64,000 bases of DNA. It comes from Piscinibacter gummiphilus (lineage in GTDB: Bacteria; Pseudomonadota; Gammaproteobacteria; Burkholderiales; Burkholderiaceae_C). Positions 23,767-32,999 of the stretch are shown in pieces (the stretch's first letter is position 1; every line of letters starts with the position of its first letter). A program made the translations under genes and the position numbers. The stretch spans positions 3,472,001-3,536,000 of the forward strand of contig NZ_CP015118.1 of NCBI RefSeq assembly GCF_002116905.1. The letters are read 5' to 3'. Under the pieces are notes generated by a model, which had not been told where the DNA came from, made no database searches, and saw nothing but the letters and a program-made list of their open reading frames with translations.

Positions 23767-26700
23767 CGCCGTCCTCCTCCGCGTCGCCACTGCCGTGCGG
23801 CATGACCTTCACGGCGCCTTCGATCCAACGCGCCACCGGGCCGTAGAGCTGCTCCGCCAGCGCGGCGAAGCGGCCGTCCGCCACCAGCGACTCGAACTCG
23901 GGCCACAGGCGCGACAGGCAGGCGTCCGCGGACTCGCCGGGCAGCCGCCCGCCGTCGTAGACGGCCGCTGCGCGGGTGGCGTCGGCCACGAACGCCAGCG
24001 CCGTCTTCGCGGCCACCGGCAGCGGCTGGGCCATGCCCTCGCGCCAGACATCGATCAGTTCGTCGAGCAGCGCCCGGGCCTCGTCGGGCGCGACGGGCTC
24101 GACCACCACGGTGGCGTCGCGCGCGACGAGCACACCGCCCACCGGCGCGCGGATGGAGCCGGCCACCAGCGCACGCACCCAGGCCGACAGCAGCCGCTCC
24201 TGGCGCACGCCCTTCTTGCTCGACACCCGGCCCGGGGTCAGCTCCAGCCACACGGTGCGGTCGCCGTCGGTGACGAGGCCGTCGAGCCAGTCCTCCAGCA
24301 CGACGCCGCGGTGCGCGTGGTGCACCGGCACCTTCGGCGCCGGGCGCGGGTACGCCGCGCGCACCTCGGCCCAGCGTTCGAGCATGGGCGCCACGCCGGC
24401 CACCAGCTCGCCCTGCCGGCGCGCACCTAAAGCGCCGATGGGCAGGCGACCCGCGCGCCGCAGCGCCTCGGCGCGCGTGGCCAGCGTGGCGGCCACGTCG
24501 CCGGTGTCCGGGTCCGCGATGAGTTCGTCGACGAGCTGGTACTCCTGCAGCGCGTTCAGCGAGAAGGTTTCTTCGTCCTCGGGCACCGCGTCGCCGTCGC
24601 TGAACACCACCTGCAGCCGCCGGCGGAAGAACTCGCGCACCGGCTGGCGCAGGAACGCGACGAGGTTGGCGACGGACAACGGCGTGTCGGTGTCGACGTC
24701 GACCGGCGCGAAGGCCTCGGCGGCCTCGCGGCCGTCGTGTGCGGCCCGCCACTCGCGGGCGTGCGTGAACAGCGCCCCGCCCTCGAAGTAGCGGCGGCTG
24801 AACGGCTGCAGGGGGTGTTCGGTGGTGCGGGCGTGCAGCACGTCGCCGGTCCAGCCCGCCGCGAGGTAGTCGCGGAACTGCGAGACCAGCACCGACGGCG
24901 GCCGTTCGCTGTTGTCGCGCACGTTGCGGCCGGTCCAGCTGATGTAGAGCAGCCGCCGCGCGCTGAGCACGGCCTCGAGCATCAGCTGGCGGTCGTCGTC
25001 GCGCCGCGAGCGGTCGCCGGGGCGCGTCTGGCCTGGCAGGCCCATCAGGTCGAAGTCGCTGCGGGACGTGGAGCGCGGGTAGTCGCCGTCGTTCATGCCG
25101 AGCAGGCACACCACCTCGAACGGGATGGAGCGCATGGGCATCAGCGTGCAGAACGTGACCCCGCCGCCGAGGAAGCGACGGCCGAGGCCCGGTTCGTCGA
25201 CGCCGGACAGCCAGGCCTCGCGCATGGCGGCCAGCGGCACGCGCTCCTCGAACGCGGCCGTGTCGCAGGCCTCCAGCCAGCGGCGCAGCGCATCGTCCAG
25301 CGTGGCGAGCGTGACCCGGTCGCGTTCGTCGGCGGGCTTGACCAGGGCCACCAGCAGAGCGCGCACGCGCTCGGCCCACTCGGCCGGCGGCACGGGCACC
25401 ACGGCCTGCTGCCACCAGTGCGTCAGCGCGTCCACCATGGCCGCGAGCGACCCGGCGAGCGACGCGTCGAGCCCGCCCACCTCGGCGTACGGCTCGATGC
25501 CGTCGAACGCCGCGCCGGCCACCATGCCGCTGGCATAACCGAGCAGCATGCGGCGCAGGCCGAAGAGCCAGGTGTTCTGCTCGCCGCAGGCTTCCAGGCC
25601 CAGGTCGGCGCGCTGGGCCTCGTTGAGGCCCCAGCGCACGCCCGAGCCGGCGATCCACGCGGTGAGCTGCGGCAGGTCGGTGTCCTGGATGCCGAAGCGG
25701 TTCGCGATGGCCGGCACGTCGAGCAGGTCGCGCACGTCGTTGAGCCGGCAGCGCTCCTGCGGCAACCGCATCAGCCAGTCGACGGCCACCACCAGCGGGT
25801 TCGTGCCGCGGTCGTTCACGTCGGCGATGTCGAACGGGATGTACCGCGCGTCCGAGCGGGCGTACTGGCCGAACACGGCCCGGATCGCGGGTGCGAGGGT
25901 CTCGACGTCGGGCACCATCACGACGATGTCGCGCGGGTGCAGCGGCCGCTCTTGTGGCGTTCCACCCGGTGTGGCGAGCAACGCGAGCAGTTGGTCGTGC
26001 AGCACCTCCACCTCGCGCTGGCCGCTGTGGGTGACGTGGAAGACGATCGAGCGGTCGTCCGCCCTCGCCGCCACCGGCGGGTGTTCCGCGATGGGCACGA
26101 GGTCGCGGATGCGGTTCTGCACCTGGGCCAGCAGCGTGGAGCCATCCTCCTCGTCGAACAGGTCGACGCGGGGAATGGCGAACCGGGCGCGGGCCGCGGC
26201 GTCGTCGAAGGCGTCGAGCTGGCGGATGAAGTCACCACCCTGCCGGCCCCACGCGGCCAGCAGCGGGTGGCCGTGCAGGTGCATGTCTTCCAGCGGGATG
26301 GCGGCGAGGTCGCGGCCCCCGCGCAGCGGATGGCGGCCGCGCGACGGGCGCAGCGCATCGCGGCCCTGGAGGATGTCGGCCCAGTGGAAACGGCACGGGT
26401 TGGGCACGGCCAGCAGCACCTGGGCGTGCGTCGACAGCGCGGCCAGTGCCTCCATGGTCTGCAGCGGCACGTGCGACATGCCGAACAGCACCACGCGGCG
26501 CGCCACCGGGGACACCGGTGTGCCGTTTTCCATCGCCGAGACGAAGCGCCGGTGCAGCTGGGGGCGTGTGCCCGATCGCTCGGACGGGCTCAGCAGGCCC
26601 AGCACCTCGCGCCACAGCAGCGGCTGCCAGCGCTGGTCGTCGGGCACGGGCCGGTCGGGCGCGCCCGGGTTCGGCAGCACGTCGCGGCCCGCCGCCCAGG

Positions 26701-27163
26701 TGTCGAGCCAGTCGCTTCGGTAGACCTGGTACTGGTCGAAGAGGTCGGCCAGGCGCTGGCACAGCTGCAGGCGCCGCACCACGTCGTCGCCGTGCAGGAA
26801 CCGCGCGAGCGGCTCGTACCCCGGCCGGGACAGCAGCGTGGGCACGTGCGCCATCAGCCGCCACGTGAGCGCGGCCTTGTCGAGGGGCGAGACCGGCGGC
26901 ACCGCATCGCGTCCCAGGGCCTGCCGGAAGGTGCGCCACATGAACCGCGCGGGCAGTTCCACTCGGGTGGCCGCGCACACGCCCAGCCGCTCGGCGAGCG
27001 CCATCTTGAGCCACTCGGCCACGCCGTTGCTCTGCACGAGGAACACCTCCTCCTCGAGCGGGCCCAGCGGCTGGCGCTGGATCCACTCGAACAGGGCGTC
27101 GCGCAGCAACTCGGAGCGGTTGCCGTGGAGCACCAGCAGGCCGGGCTGGATGGACGGGGTCAT
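23759..27163 (-). CDS. recC: Exodeoxyribonuclease V subunit gamma RecC
   Basis: The Chi-recognising subunit of RecBCD, 1134 residues, near the E. coli length. Typical segments are QPGLLVLHGNRSELLRDAL at the N terminus, EVFLVQSNGVAEWLKMALA (an inactive helicase-like fold), RVELPARFMWRTFRQ, and PFEVVCLLGMNDGDYPRSTS in the middle with DRSRRDDDRQLMLEAVLSA. First gene of the operon: recC, recB and recD overlap by 8 and 4 bases. No strong ribosome site is seen before the ATG at 27163. The Chi sequence used by this species cannot be inferred here. Confidence 0.95.
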   Translation of the reverse strand: MTPSIQPGLLVLHGNRSELLRDALFEWIQRQPLGPLEEEVFLVQSNGVAEWLKMALAERLGVCAATRVELPARFMWRTFRQALGRDAVPPVSPLDKAALTWRLMAHVPTLLSRPGYEPLARFLHGDDVVRRLQLCQRLADLFDQYQVYRSDWLDTWAAGRDVLPNPGAPDRPVPDDQRWQPLLWREVLGLLSPSERSGTRPQLHRRFVSAMENGTPVSPVARRVVLFGMSHVPLQTMEALAALSTHAQVLLAVPNPCRFHWADILQGRDALRPSRGRHPLRGGRDLAAIPLEDMHLHGHPLLAAWGRQGGDFIRQLDAFDDAAARARFAIPRVDLFDEEDGSTLLAQVQNRIRDLVPIAEHPPVAARADDRSIVFHVTHSGQREVEVLHDQLLALLATPGGTPQERPLHPRDIVVMVPDVETLAPAIRAVFGQYARSDARYIPFDIADVNDRGTNPLVVAVDWLMRLPQERCRLNDVRDLLDVPAIANRFGIQDTDLPQLTAWIAGSGVRWGLNEAQRADLGLEACGEQNTWLFGLRRMLLGYASGMVAGAAFDGIEPYAEVGGLDASLAGSLAAMVDALTHWWQQAVVPVPPAEWAERVRALLVALVKPADERDRVTLATLDDALRRWLEACDTAAFEERVPLAAMREAWLSGVDEPGLGRRFLGGGVTFCTLMPMRSIPFEVVCLLGMNDGDYPRSTSRSDFDLMGLPGQTRPGDRSRRDDDRQLMLEAVLSARRLLYISWTGRNVRDNSERPPSVLVSQFRDYLAAGWTGDVLHARTTEHPLQPFSRRYFEGGALFTHAREWRAAHDGREAAEAFAPVDVDTDTPLSVANLVAFLRQPVREFFRRRLQVVFSDGDAVPEDEETFSLNALQEYQLVDELIADPDTGDVAATLATRAEALRRAGRLPIGALGARRQGELVAGVAPMLERWAEVRAAYPRPAPKVPVHHAHRGVVLEDWLDGLVTDGDRTVWLELTPGRVSSKKGVRQERLLSAWVRALVAGSIRAPVGGVLVARDATVVVEPVAPDEARALLDELIDVWREGMAQPLPVAAKTALAFVADATRAAAVYDGGRLPGESADACLSRLWPEFESLVADGRFAALAEQLYGPVARWIEGAVKVMPHGSGDAEEDGDE

Positions 27164-27212
27164 GCCCGGATTCTGGCGTGCGCCAGGCTCGCCAGGTGAG
27201 CCAGCACCGGGG

Positions 27213-27710
27213 TCAGGTCAGCGCCTGGGCCGAAACGACGATGCCGTCCTCGTCGGCGTAGAGCCAGTCGCCCGGGCGCACCCACACGCCCTGCACCTTC
27301 ACGGCCACGTCGCGCTGGCCTTCGTTGCGGCGTTCGGTGGGCAGCGGGATCAGCGCGAGCGCGCGGATGCCCACGTCGCACACGGCCAGCTCCGCGGCAT
27401 CGCGCACGCAGCCGTCGACCACGACACCGGCCCAGCCGTTCTTCGCGGCGGCCGCGCCGATGTTGCCGCCGACCAGCGCGCGGCGCAGCGAGCCGCCGCC
27501 GTCGACGACCAGCACGCGGCCGTCACCGGGGGATTCGAGCAGCGCCTTGACGTGGGTGTTGTCCTCGAAGCACTTGACCGTGACGACCTGTCCGTGGAAC
27601 TTGCGGCGCTGGCCGTAGTCGTGGAACACCGGGGGCAGCACGCGGAAGGTGTCGTCGGTGCTGCCCTTGTGGGTGTCGCAGAAGTCGCAGGTCGCGAAGG
27701 TCGTGGTCAT
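27213..27710 (-). CDS. rraA: RraA-family protein (RNase E regulator / HMG aldolase-like)
   Basis: The 165-residue product matches RraA: FATCDFCDTHKG at the N terminus, TVKCFEDNTHVKALLESPGD, VDGGGSLRRALVGGNIG near residue 70, and GVVVDGCVRDAAELA near 95 (Arg and Asp of the aldolase-like site). E. coli RraA binds RNase E and restrains it; close relatives are 4-hydroxy-4-methyl-2-oxoglutarate/oxaloacetate aldolases. Both functions share these motifs, so sequence alone cannot choose. The start overlaps the Lrp-type regulator by 4 bases, so the two form an operon. Confidence 0.88.
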   Translation of the reverse strand: MTTTFATCDFCDTHKGSTDDTFRVLPPVFHDYGQRRKFHGQVVTVKCFEDNTHVKALLESPGDGRVLVVDGGGSLRRALVGGNIGAAAAKNGWAGVVVDGCVRDAAELAVCDVGIRALALIPLPTERRNEGQRDVAVKVQGVWVRPGDWLYADEDGIVVSAQALT

Positions 27711-28192
27711 GCGAGGGAGACTTTCCTGATGATCGTTCGGGGATCATCCCGCGGCACGGGCAGCATGGGCTGGTGCTCGCGCACCGGGTGCAGGATGACG
27801 GCGGTGGACACTTCGGTCAGCTGGCCGAACTTCGAGATCACGGCATCGAGGTGGGCCACGTCCATCACCGCGATCTCGAGCAGCCAGTTGTCCTGCCCGG
27901 CGACATTGTAGGCATTGACCACCTCGGGGGTCTGCTGCACCACCTTCGTCACCCGCGCCGATTCCGCCCGCCCCAGCCGCAGCAGCGCACGGATGCCGTA
28001 CCCGAGCTTGCCGAGGTCCACCTTGGCCGTGTAGCCCGTGATGACCCCCGCGGATTCGAGCTTGCGCACGCGTTCGGTGACCCCGGGCTGGCTGAGCTGC
28101 ACCCGGCGGCCCAGCTCGGCCATCGACAGGCGGGCGTCGCGCTGCAGTTCGGCCAGGATGCGCGTGTCGTGATCGTCGAGATGGGGAATCAA
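27707..28192 (-). CDS. Lrp/AsnC-family transcriptional regulator
   Basis: 161 residues, usual length. N-terminal HTH: DDHDTRILAELQRDARLSMA, ELGRRVQLSQPGVTERVRKL, followed by ESAGVITGYTAKVD. The C-terminal RAM domain (ALLRLGRAESARVTK; VAGQDNWLLEIAVMD; LTEVSTAVILHPV) binds amino acids and forms the dimer interface in this family. It is translationally coupled to rraA. Two palindromes just upstream (28214-28244) are candidate self-binding sites. Effector unknown. Confidence 0.93.
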   Translation of the reverse strand: MIPHLDDHDTRILAELQRDARLSMAELGRRVQLSQPGVTERVRKLESAGVITGYTAKVDLGKLGYGIRALLRLGRAESARVTKVVQQTPEVVNAYNVAGQDNWLLEIAVMDVAHLDAVISKFGQLTEVSTAVILHPVREHQPMLPVPRDDPRTIIRKVSLA

Positions 28193-28213
28193 GGCGGGCC
28201 TCCACGAAGAATC

Positions 28214-28244
28214 GGGTACATACCCAGGGTTCGATTCTCGAACC
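28214..28244. promoter_or_regulatory. Two adjacent palindromes upstream of the Lrp-type regulator
   Basis: GGGTA-CA-TACCC at 28214-28225 and GGTTCGA-TTC-TCGAACC at 28228-28244, 22-52 bases before the regulator's start. Lrp/AsnC proteins often bind dyad sites at their own promoters, so these are candidate autoregulatory operators. Position and symmetry only. Confidence 0.4.
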
Positions 28245-28308
28245 GAGGAGCCGGATACCCGCTCCTCAAAAGATCATACCGCGCCTTCCAAACTCACCAA
28301 ACCCCCGT

Positions 28309-30024
28309 TCATTTCTCCTGCCGTGCCTCGGCGGCCTGGCGCAGCGCCGTCAGCGTGGTGCGGCTCGTGCTGACGTCCGCGTCCAGGCGCAGGTGCAGCA
28401 GCGTGGGCTTCCCGCTCGCCAGCGCGGCGGCGAAGGCCGGCTCGAAGGCCGCGGTGGTCGACAGCGTCTCCGCCCGCCAGCCGTAGGCCCGCGCGAGCGT
28501 CGCGAAGTCGGGGTTGAACAGGTCGCTGCCACTCACCCGCCCAGGATATTCGCGCTCCTGGTGCATGCGGATCGTGCCGTAGGTGCCGTTGTCCACCACG
28601 ATGCTGATCAGGCGCGTGGCGCCGTAGCCCGTGGCGGTGGCGAGCTCCTGGCCCGTCATCAGGAAGTCGCCGTCGCCGGCGACGTTGACCACCGTGCGGT
28701 GCGGATACAGCAGCGAAGCCGCGACCGCCGCCGGCACGCCGTACCCCATTGCCCCGGCCGTGGGCGCGAGCTGCGTGCGGCCGTGGAGCTGCAGCCCGGG
28801 GTACTTCACGAAGCGGTGCAACCAGCCCGAGTAGTTGCCGGCACCGTTCGTGTAGACCGTGTCCTCGGGTGCGAGCCGCTGCACCGTCTTCATCACGACG
28901 GCCATGTCGAGCGGCTCGACCGCATGGGTCTCGTGGTTCGCGACGTAGTCGGCCTGGGCCGCGGCGGTCCACGCCGTCCACGGCAGCGACACCGGCGCCG
29001 TGAGCGACTCCAGCGCCTTCGCGGCGTTCTGCATCGACGCGTTCAGCAGCAGGTCGGCGGCATAGACGCGGCCCAGTTCCTCGGCGCCCGAATGCACGTG
29101 GATCAGTTTCTGCGCCGGACGCGGTGCTTGCAGCAGCGTGTAGCCGCCGGTGGTCATCTCGCCCAGGCGCGGCCCCACGGCCAGCACGAGGTCGGCCGAG
29201 CGGATGCGTTCGGCGAGCTTCGGGTTGATGCCGATGCCCACGTCACCCGCGTAGTTCGGGTGGCGGTTGTCGAAGAGGTCCTGGAAGCGGAAGGCACAGC
29301 CCACCGGCAGCTGCCAGTTCTCGGCGAAGCGCTGCAGCGCCTGGCAGGCCTGGGCGTCCCACCCCGCCCCGCCGGCGATCACGAAGGGTCGTTCGGAGGC
29401 GAGCAGCATCGCCCGCACGTCGCGCAGCGCGCCCGGCGCCGGCCAGGCGGTGGCCGGCTCCACGCGCGGCAGCACCGGCGAGGCCGTCATCTGCGTCAGC
29501 ATGTCCTCCGGCAGCACCAGCACCACGGGGCCGGGACGGCCCTGCATCGCGGTGTGGAACGCACGCGAGACGTACTCGGGCAGGCGGTCGGCGTCCTGCA
29601 CCTCGCCCACCCACTTGGCGAAGCCGAGGGTGCCGGGGCCGAACACCTGGCGGTAGTCGAGTTCCTGGAAGGCCTCGCGGTCGCGCTGGTCGCTGGCGAC
29701 CTGGCCGATGAACAGCACCATCGGTGTGCTGTCCTGGAAGGCGGTGTGCAGCCCGATGCTGGCGTTGGTGGCACCCGGCCCGCGTGTCACGAAGCAGATG
29801 CCCGGGCGCCCGGTGAGCTTGCCCTGGGCCTCGGCCATGAAGGCCGCCCCACCCTCCTGCCGGCAACCGATGAAGCGGATGTGGTCGCGGTGTTCGTGGA
29901 AGCCGTCGAGCACGGCCAGGAAACTTTCACCGGGGACACCGAACACGGTGTCGACACCCTGGGCGACCAGGGCTTCGACGAGCGCGTGCCCGGCCAGGCG
30001 GGGGGAAGGCGTGGGCTGGGTCAT
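28309..30024 (-). CDS. Thiamine diphosphate-dependent enzyme, acetolactate synthase-like
   Basis: A 571-residue enzyme of the ThDP family. The N-terminal pyrimidine-binding domain has VFGVPGESFLAVLDGF and the catalytic Glu in FIGCRQEGGAAFMAEAQG. The middle domain has the nucleotide-like fold (LAVGPRLGEMTTGGY). The C-terminal pyrophosphate domain has the metal motif VAGDGDFLMTGQELATATGY and continues to VVDNGTYGTIRMHQ. No small regulatory subunit gene is nearby, and it sits beside an MFS gene and an AraC regulator, so it is probably catabolic or specialised rather than IlvB. Exact substrate not determined (acetolactate, oxalyl-CoA or sulfo-substrates are conceivable). Confidence 0.85.
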   Translation of the reverse strand: MTQPTPSPRLAGHALVEALVAQGVDTVFGVPGESFLAVLDGFHEHRDHIRFIGCRQEGGAAFMAEAQGKLTGRPGICFVTRGPGATNASIGLHTAFQDSTPMVLFIGQVASDQRDREAFQELDYRQVFGPGTLGFAKWVGEVQDADRLPEYVSRAFHTAMQGRPGPVVLVLPEDMLTQMTASPVLPRVEPATAWPAPGALRDVRAMLLASERPFVIAGGAGWDAQACQALQRFAENWQLPVGCAFRFQDLFDNRHPNYAGDVGIGINPKLAERIRSADLVLAVGPRLGEMTTGGYTLLQAPRPAQKLIHVHSGAEELGRVYAADLLLNASMQNAAKALESLTAPVSLPWTAWTAAAQADYVANHETHAVEPLDMAVVMKTVQRLAPEDTVYTNGAGNYSGWLHRFVKYPGLQLHGRTQLAPTAGAMGYGVPAAVAASLLYPHRTVVNVAGDGDFLMTGQELATATGYGATRLISIVVDNGTYGTIRMHQEREYPGRVSGSDLFNPDFATLARAYGWRAETLSTTAAFEPAFAAALASGKPTLLHLRLDADVSTSRTTLTALRQAAEARQEK

Positions 30025-30033
30025 GCGGCGACT

Positions 30034-31287
30034 TTAAGCCGCTTTCAGCACCCCGCGCGAGCGGGCCACGCCGGCCCCGACCATCGAGGCCGACAGCACG
30101 CCGAGCGCCAGCGCCAGCGCCGAGCCGTAGAACACGCCGTTCGACTGCCCGTGGTCCAGCAGCGAGCCGAAGATCGGGGCCGCGAGCGCGAACCCGAGGT
30201 CGAGGCCCGAGTACACCGTGCCGTAGACGCGGCCCGTGGCTCCGGGCGGCGCGGCCTGCTTGATCAGCATGTCGCGCGACGGGCCGGCCAGGCCGGTGCC
30301 GAAGCCGGCGATGGCCGCGAGGGCCGCGGCCACCATGCCCGGCAGCCAGCCGGTGCCCACCACCGCCAGCAGCACGGCCGAGGCCAGCAGGCAGGCGCCG
30401 ATGATCTTCTCGAGCCGCTCGGCCCCCGCCGCGAGGAACCCGCCGACGACCATGCCGGCCGCCCCGAACAGCATGTAGCCGGTCACGACGAAGGCCGTGG
30501 CCGTGAGCGGCAGGCCGTACATGCCCTCGAGCGCCGGGCTCGCGAAGCTCTGGATCGCGCTCAGCGCCGCGGTCGAGAAGAAGAAGAACGAGAAGCACAG
30601 CCACACGGACGGCAGGCGCAGGAACGCGAGCGGATGTTCCGCCACCACGGCGCGGGCCGCCGGACCCTTGGCCGTCTCATGGGCCCAGGCACCCGCCTTG
30701 TCGTCGATGGCATCGCGGTTGAACCACAGGATCGCGATCACGATCAGCGCGTAGGCGGCCATGCTCGCCGAGGCGATGCGCCACGACCCGGTCAGGTTCG
30801 TCAGGCCCAGCAGGAAGACGGGCGCGACGGCCCAGCCGAGGTTGCCGCTGATCCCGTGCACCGAGAACGCGTGGCCCAGCCGGGGCTGCGAGACGCGCTT
30901 GTTCAGGATGGTGAAGTCGACCGGGTGGAACGGCGCGTTGCCGAGGCCCGCGAGCGAAGCGCCCACGAACAGCCCGGCGTACCCGTTCGCGGTGGCGGTG
31001 GCCACGGCCCCGAGCGCGAAGCAGCCCAGCGCGGCGAAGAGGATCGGGCGGGCGCCGATGCGGTCCACCAGGAAGCCGGACAGCGCCTGGCCGACGCCCG
31101 AGATCACGAAGAACGTGGAGACCAGCAGCCCCAGTTCGGCGTAGCTGAGCCCGAAGTCGCGGATGAACAGCGGGAACAGCGGCGGCAGCATCAGGTGGAA
31201 GAAGTGCGAGGAGCCGTGCGCCAGGCCGATGAGGCCGATGGTGCGGGCGTCCTGCCGGAGGGGGACGGCGGCAGTGGGAGCGGTCAT
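30034..31287 (-). CDS. MFS transporter, fosmidomycin-resistance-like
   Basis: A 417-residue inner-membrane protein with about twelve hydrophobic segments in two halves. The N-terminal LAHGSSHFFHLMLPPLFPLF is characteristic of the fosmidomycin-resistance-like branch of the major facilitator superfamily. The loop between TM2 and TM3 carries GFLVDRIGARPILF, the MFS motif A equivalent. It ends 9 bases before the ThDP enzyme gene begins, so transport and enzyme are probably co-expressed. Divergent from the AraC regulator. Substrate unknown. Confidence 0.88.
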   Translation of the reverse strand: MTAPTAAVPLRQDARTIGLIGLAHGSSHFFHLMLPPLFPLFIRDFGLSYAELGLLVSTFFVISGVGQALSGFLVDRIGARPILFAALGCFALGAVATATANGYAGLFVGASLAGLGNAPFHPVDFTILNKRVSQPRLGHAFSVHGISGNLGWAVAPVFLLGLTNLTGSWRIASASMAAYALIVIAILWFNRDAIDDKAGAWAHETAKGPAARAVVAEHPLAFLRLPSVWLCFSFFFFSTAALSAIQSFASPALEGMYGLPLTATAFVVTGYMLFGAAGMVVGGFLAAGAERLEKIIGACLLASAVLLAVVGTGWLPGMVAAALAAIAGFGTGLAGPSRDMLIKQAAPPGATGRVYGTVYSGLDLGFALAAPIFGSLLDHGQSNGVFYGSALALALGVLSASMVGAGVARSRGVLKAA

Positions 31288-31385
31288 GCGGAACGAAAGA
31301 GGGAACCAGGATCGGGATGTGAACTCTAGGCGCCCCGGCCGCGTCCGGGTTACGATAACTCGTCAAGTTCTGTCGAGATCCAGCC

Positions 31386-32219
31386 ATGACCCACCCCGCC
31401 GACCGTCCGCGCGCCAGTGTTCCCCCGGTGGATCCGTACCAGTTCGCCCCCACGCCGGAGCATCCCGTGCGGGCGAAACACCGCCGACTGAACGCCGAGA
31501 CCCGCATCGACCCGCACCAGCATCCATGGGCCCAGCTGGCGTTCTCGATCACCGGGGTGATCCGCCTCACCGCCGACCACGGCACCTACATCGTCCCGCC
31601 GTCCCGCGCGGTGTGGATCCCGCCGGGCGTGGAACACGCGGTCAGCGTGCTCGAGGACGCCGAGCTGCGCACCATCTACATCCACCAGGACGAGCACCAC
31701 TGCGGCCCCGACAACGGCCGCGCCGCCCCGGATTCGCCGTGGCGCACGTGCCGCGTGCTGGAGGTGTCGAGCCTGATGCGCGAACTGGTGATGCAGCTCA
31801 CCGTGGCACCGGGCGAGCTGGCCCCGTCCGACCGGGAGTACCACCTGAGCGCGCTGGTGCTCGACGAGCTGCGCCGGGCCAAGCCCGTGCCGCTGGGCGT
31901 CGCCCTGCCCCGCGACAAGCGGCTGCTGTCGCTGTGCGAAGCGGTGATCGAGGACCCGGGCCGCTGGGCCACGCTGGACGACTGCGCCCGGGGCACCGGC
32001 GCCAGCCCGCGCACCGTGGCCCGCCTGTTCCGCAGCGAACTGGGCACCACCTTCCTGCAGTGGCGCCAGCAGGTGCTGCTCGCGAAGGCGCTGGCGATGG
32101 CCGCCCGGCGGCTGCCCATGGCGGTCATCTCGGCCGAGCTGGGCTACGCGAGCCCGAGCGCCTTCACGGCGATGGTGCGCCGCTCGGTGGGCGCCCCGCC
32201 CAGCCGGTTCTTCAACTGA
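31386..32219 (+). CDS. AraC-family regulator with cupin sensor
   Basis: 277 residues. The N-terminal cupin-like sensor (residues about 35-120: IDPHQHPWAQLAFSITG, IVPPSRAVWIPPGVEHAV) carries a His-rich HQHPWAQ that may bind a metal or ligand. The C-terminal double HTH is at about 185-277 (LDDCARGTGASPRTVARLFR; VISAELGYASPSAFTAMVRR; GAPPSRFF). It is divergent from the MFS-ThDP enzyme pair with 98 bases between starts, the classic arrangement for a local activator. Confidence 0.92.
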   Translation: MTHPADRPRASVPPVDPYQFAPTPEHPVRAKHRRLNAETRIDPHQHPWAQLAFSITGVIRLTADHGTYIVPPSRAVWIPPGVEHAVSVLEDAELRTIYIHQDEHHCGPDNGRAAPDSPWRTCRVLEVSSLMRELVMQLTVAPGELAPSDREYHLSALVLDELRRAKPVPLGVALPRDKRLLSLCEAVIEDPGRWATLDDCARGTGASPRTVARLFRSELGTTFLQWRQQVLLAKALAMAARRLPMAVISAELGYASPSAFTAMVRRSVGAPPSRFFN

Positions 32220-32225
32220 CCGGCG

Positions 32226-32999
32226 TCAGAACCAGTACAGCAGCGTTTCCTTGCGGATCGCGTCGGACGCCTTGTCGGCCGCGTCGATCGCCTCCACCCA
32301 GCGCCGGGCCATCTCCTCCTGCCCCACGGCCTCGAGGTGGCACGACTCCGAGCGGAAGGTGCTGCCCACCGCATCGGCGTCCGGGCCCGGGAAGATGCGC
32401 AGGTGGGCGTTCCGCGCGAACTCGGTCTGCGCGTGCCACAGTGCCGGATCGTTCTGACCGCCACACCCCGAATGGCGCGCCACCAGGATCTTGCCGGCGT
32501 CCGCGCCCAGGCGGATCTGCTTGAGCACCTGGCCCAGGCCCTGCTGGTACCGGCGGGCGTCGCCGCCCCGGTCCGACGCCCCCTGGAGCCACAGCACGTA
32601 GTCGAAGTGGATCTGCTTCCCGCGGGCCACCTGCAACGCAGCCGCGAGGCGCGCCTGCGCCGGGCCCTTGCCGAGCCAGTCGGCCATGCGGGCGCCCTCC
32701 ACGCCCACCGGCAGGAAGACCACCTTCTCCGCATGCCGCGCCGCCCTCAGGCGGCGGCCGAGCGGCGTCCAGAGGGAACCCTTCGCGCAGTCGGCACCCG
32801 CGAGCGGGTCGGCCGCCGGACGCTCCACCCCGTCGGGGCCCAGCTGGTACACCCCGGCCTCGGGCGGGGACACCTGCGCGTGGCAGTTCGACGCCATCGT
32901 CTCGCCCACCGCCAGGATGTAGAGCGGCTCGGCCCGCGCCGCGCCGACACAGGCCCAGGCAACGAGCCCGGCCAGCAGCGCCCTAGTAGCCGATGACAT
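32226..32999 (-). CDS. Secreted sialate O-acetylesterase-like SGNH hydrolase
   Basis: 257 residues with a signal peptide (TRALLAGLVAWACVGAARA, cleavage near residue 23). Block LYILAVGETMASNCHAQV replaces the usual GQSN(M) motif of the sialate O-acetylesterase domain with GETMASNC, and Ser 37 is in the nucleophile position. Later blocks are VLWLQGASDRGGDARRYQ (QGxSD) and FRSESCHLEAVGQEEMARRW, which supplies the His. A serine esterase acting on acetylated surface sugars is likely. Its start overlaps the acyltransferase stop by 17 bases, linking the two. Confidence 0.65.
   Translation of the reverse strand: MSSATRALLAGLVAWACVGAARAEPLYILAVGETMASNCHAQVSPPEAGVYQLGPDGVERPAADPLAGADCAKGSLWTPLGRRLRAARHAEKVVFLPVGVEGARMADWLGKGPAQARLAAALQVARGKQIHFDYVLWLQGASDRGGDARRYQQGLGQVLKQIRLGADAGKILVARHSGCGGQNDPALWHAQTEFARNAHLRIFPGPDADAVGSTFRSESCHLEAVGQEEMARRWVEAIDAADKASDAIRKETLLYWF

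Noticed and set aside
28228..28244. GGTTCGATTC resembling a tRNA T-loop
   Set aside because: No acceptor stem, D-loop or anticodon stem around it; it is one arm of a simple palindrome.
28393..31329. A 978-codon frame antisense to the ThDP enzyme and MFS genes
   Set aside because: Shadow of two well-supported genes, with no recognisable domain.
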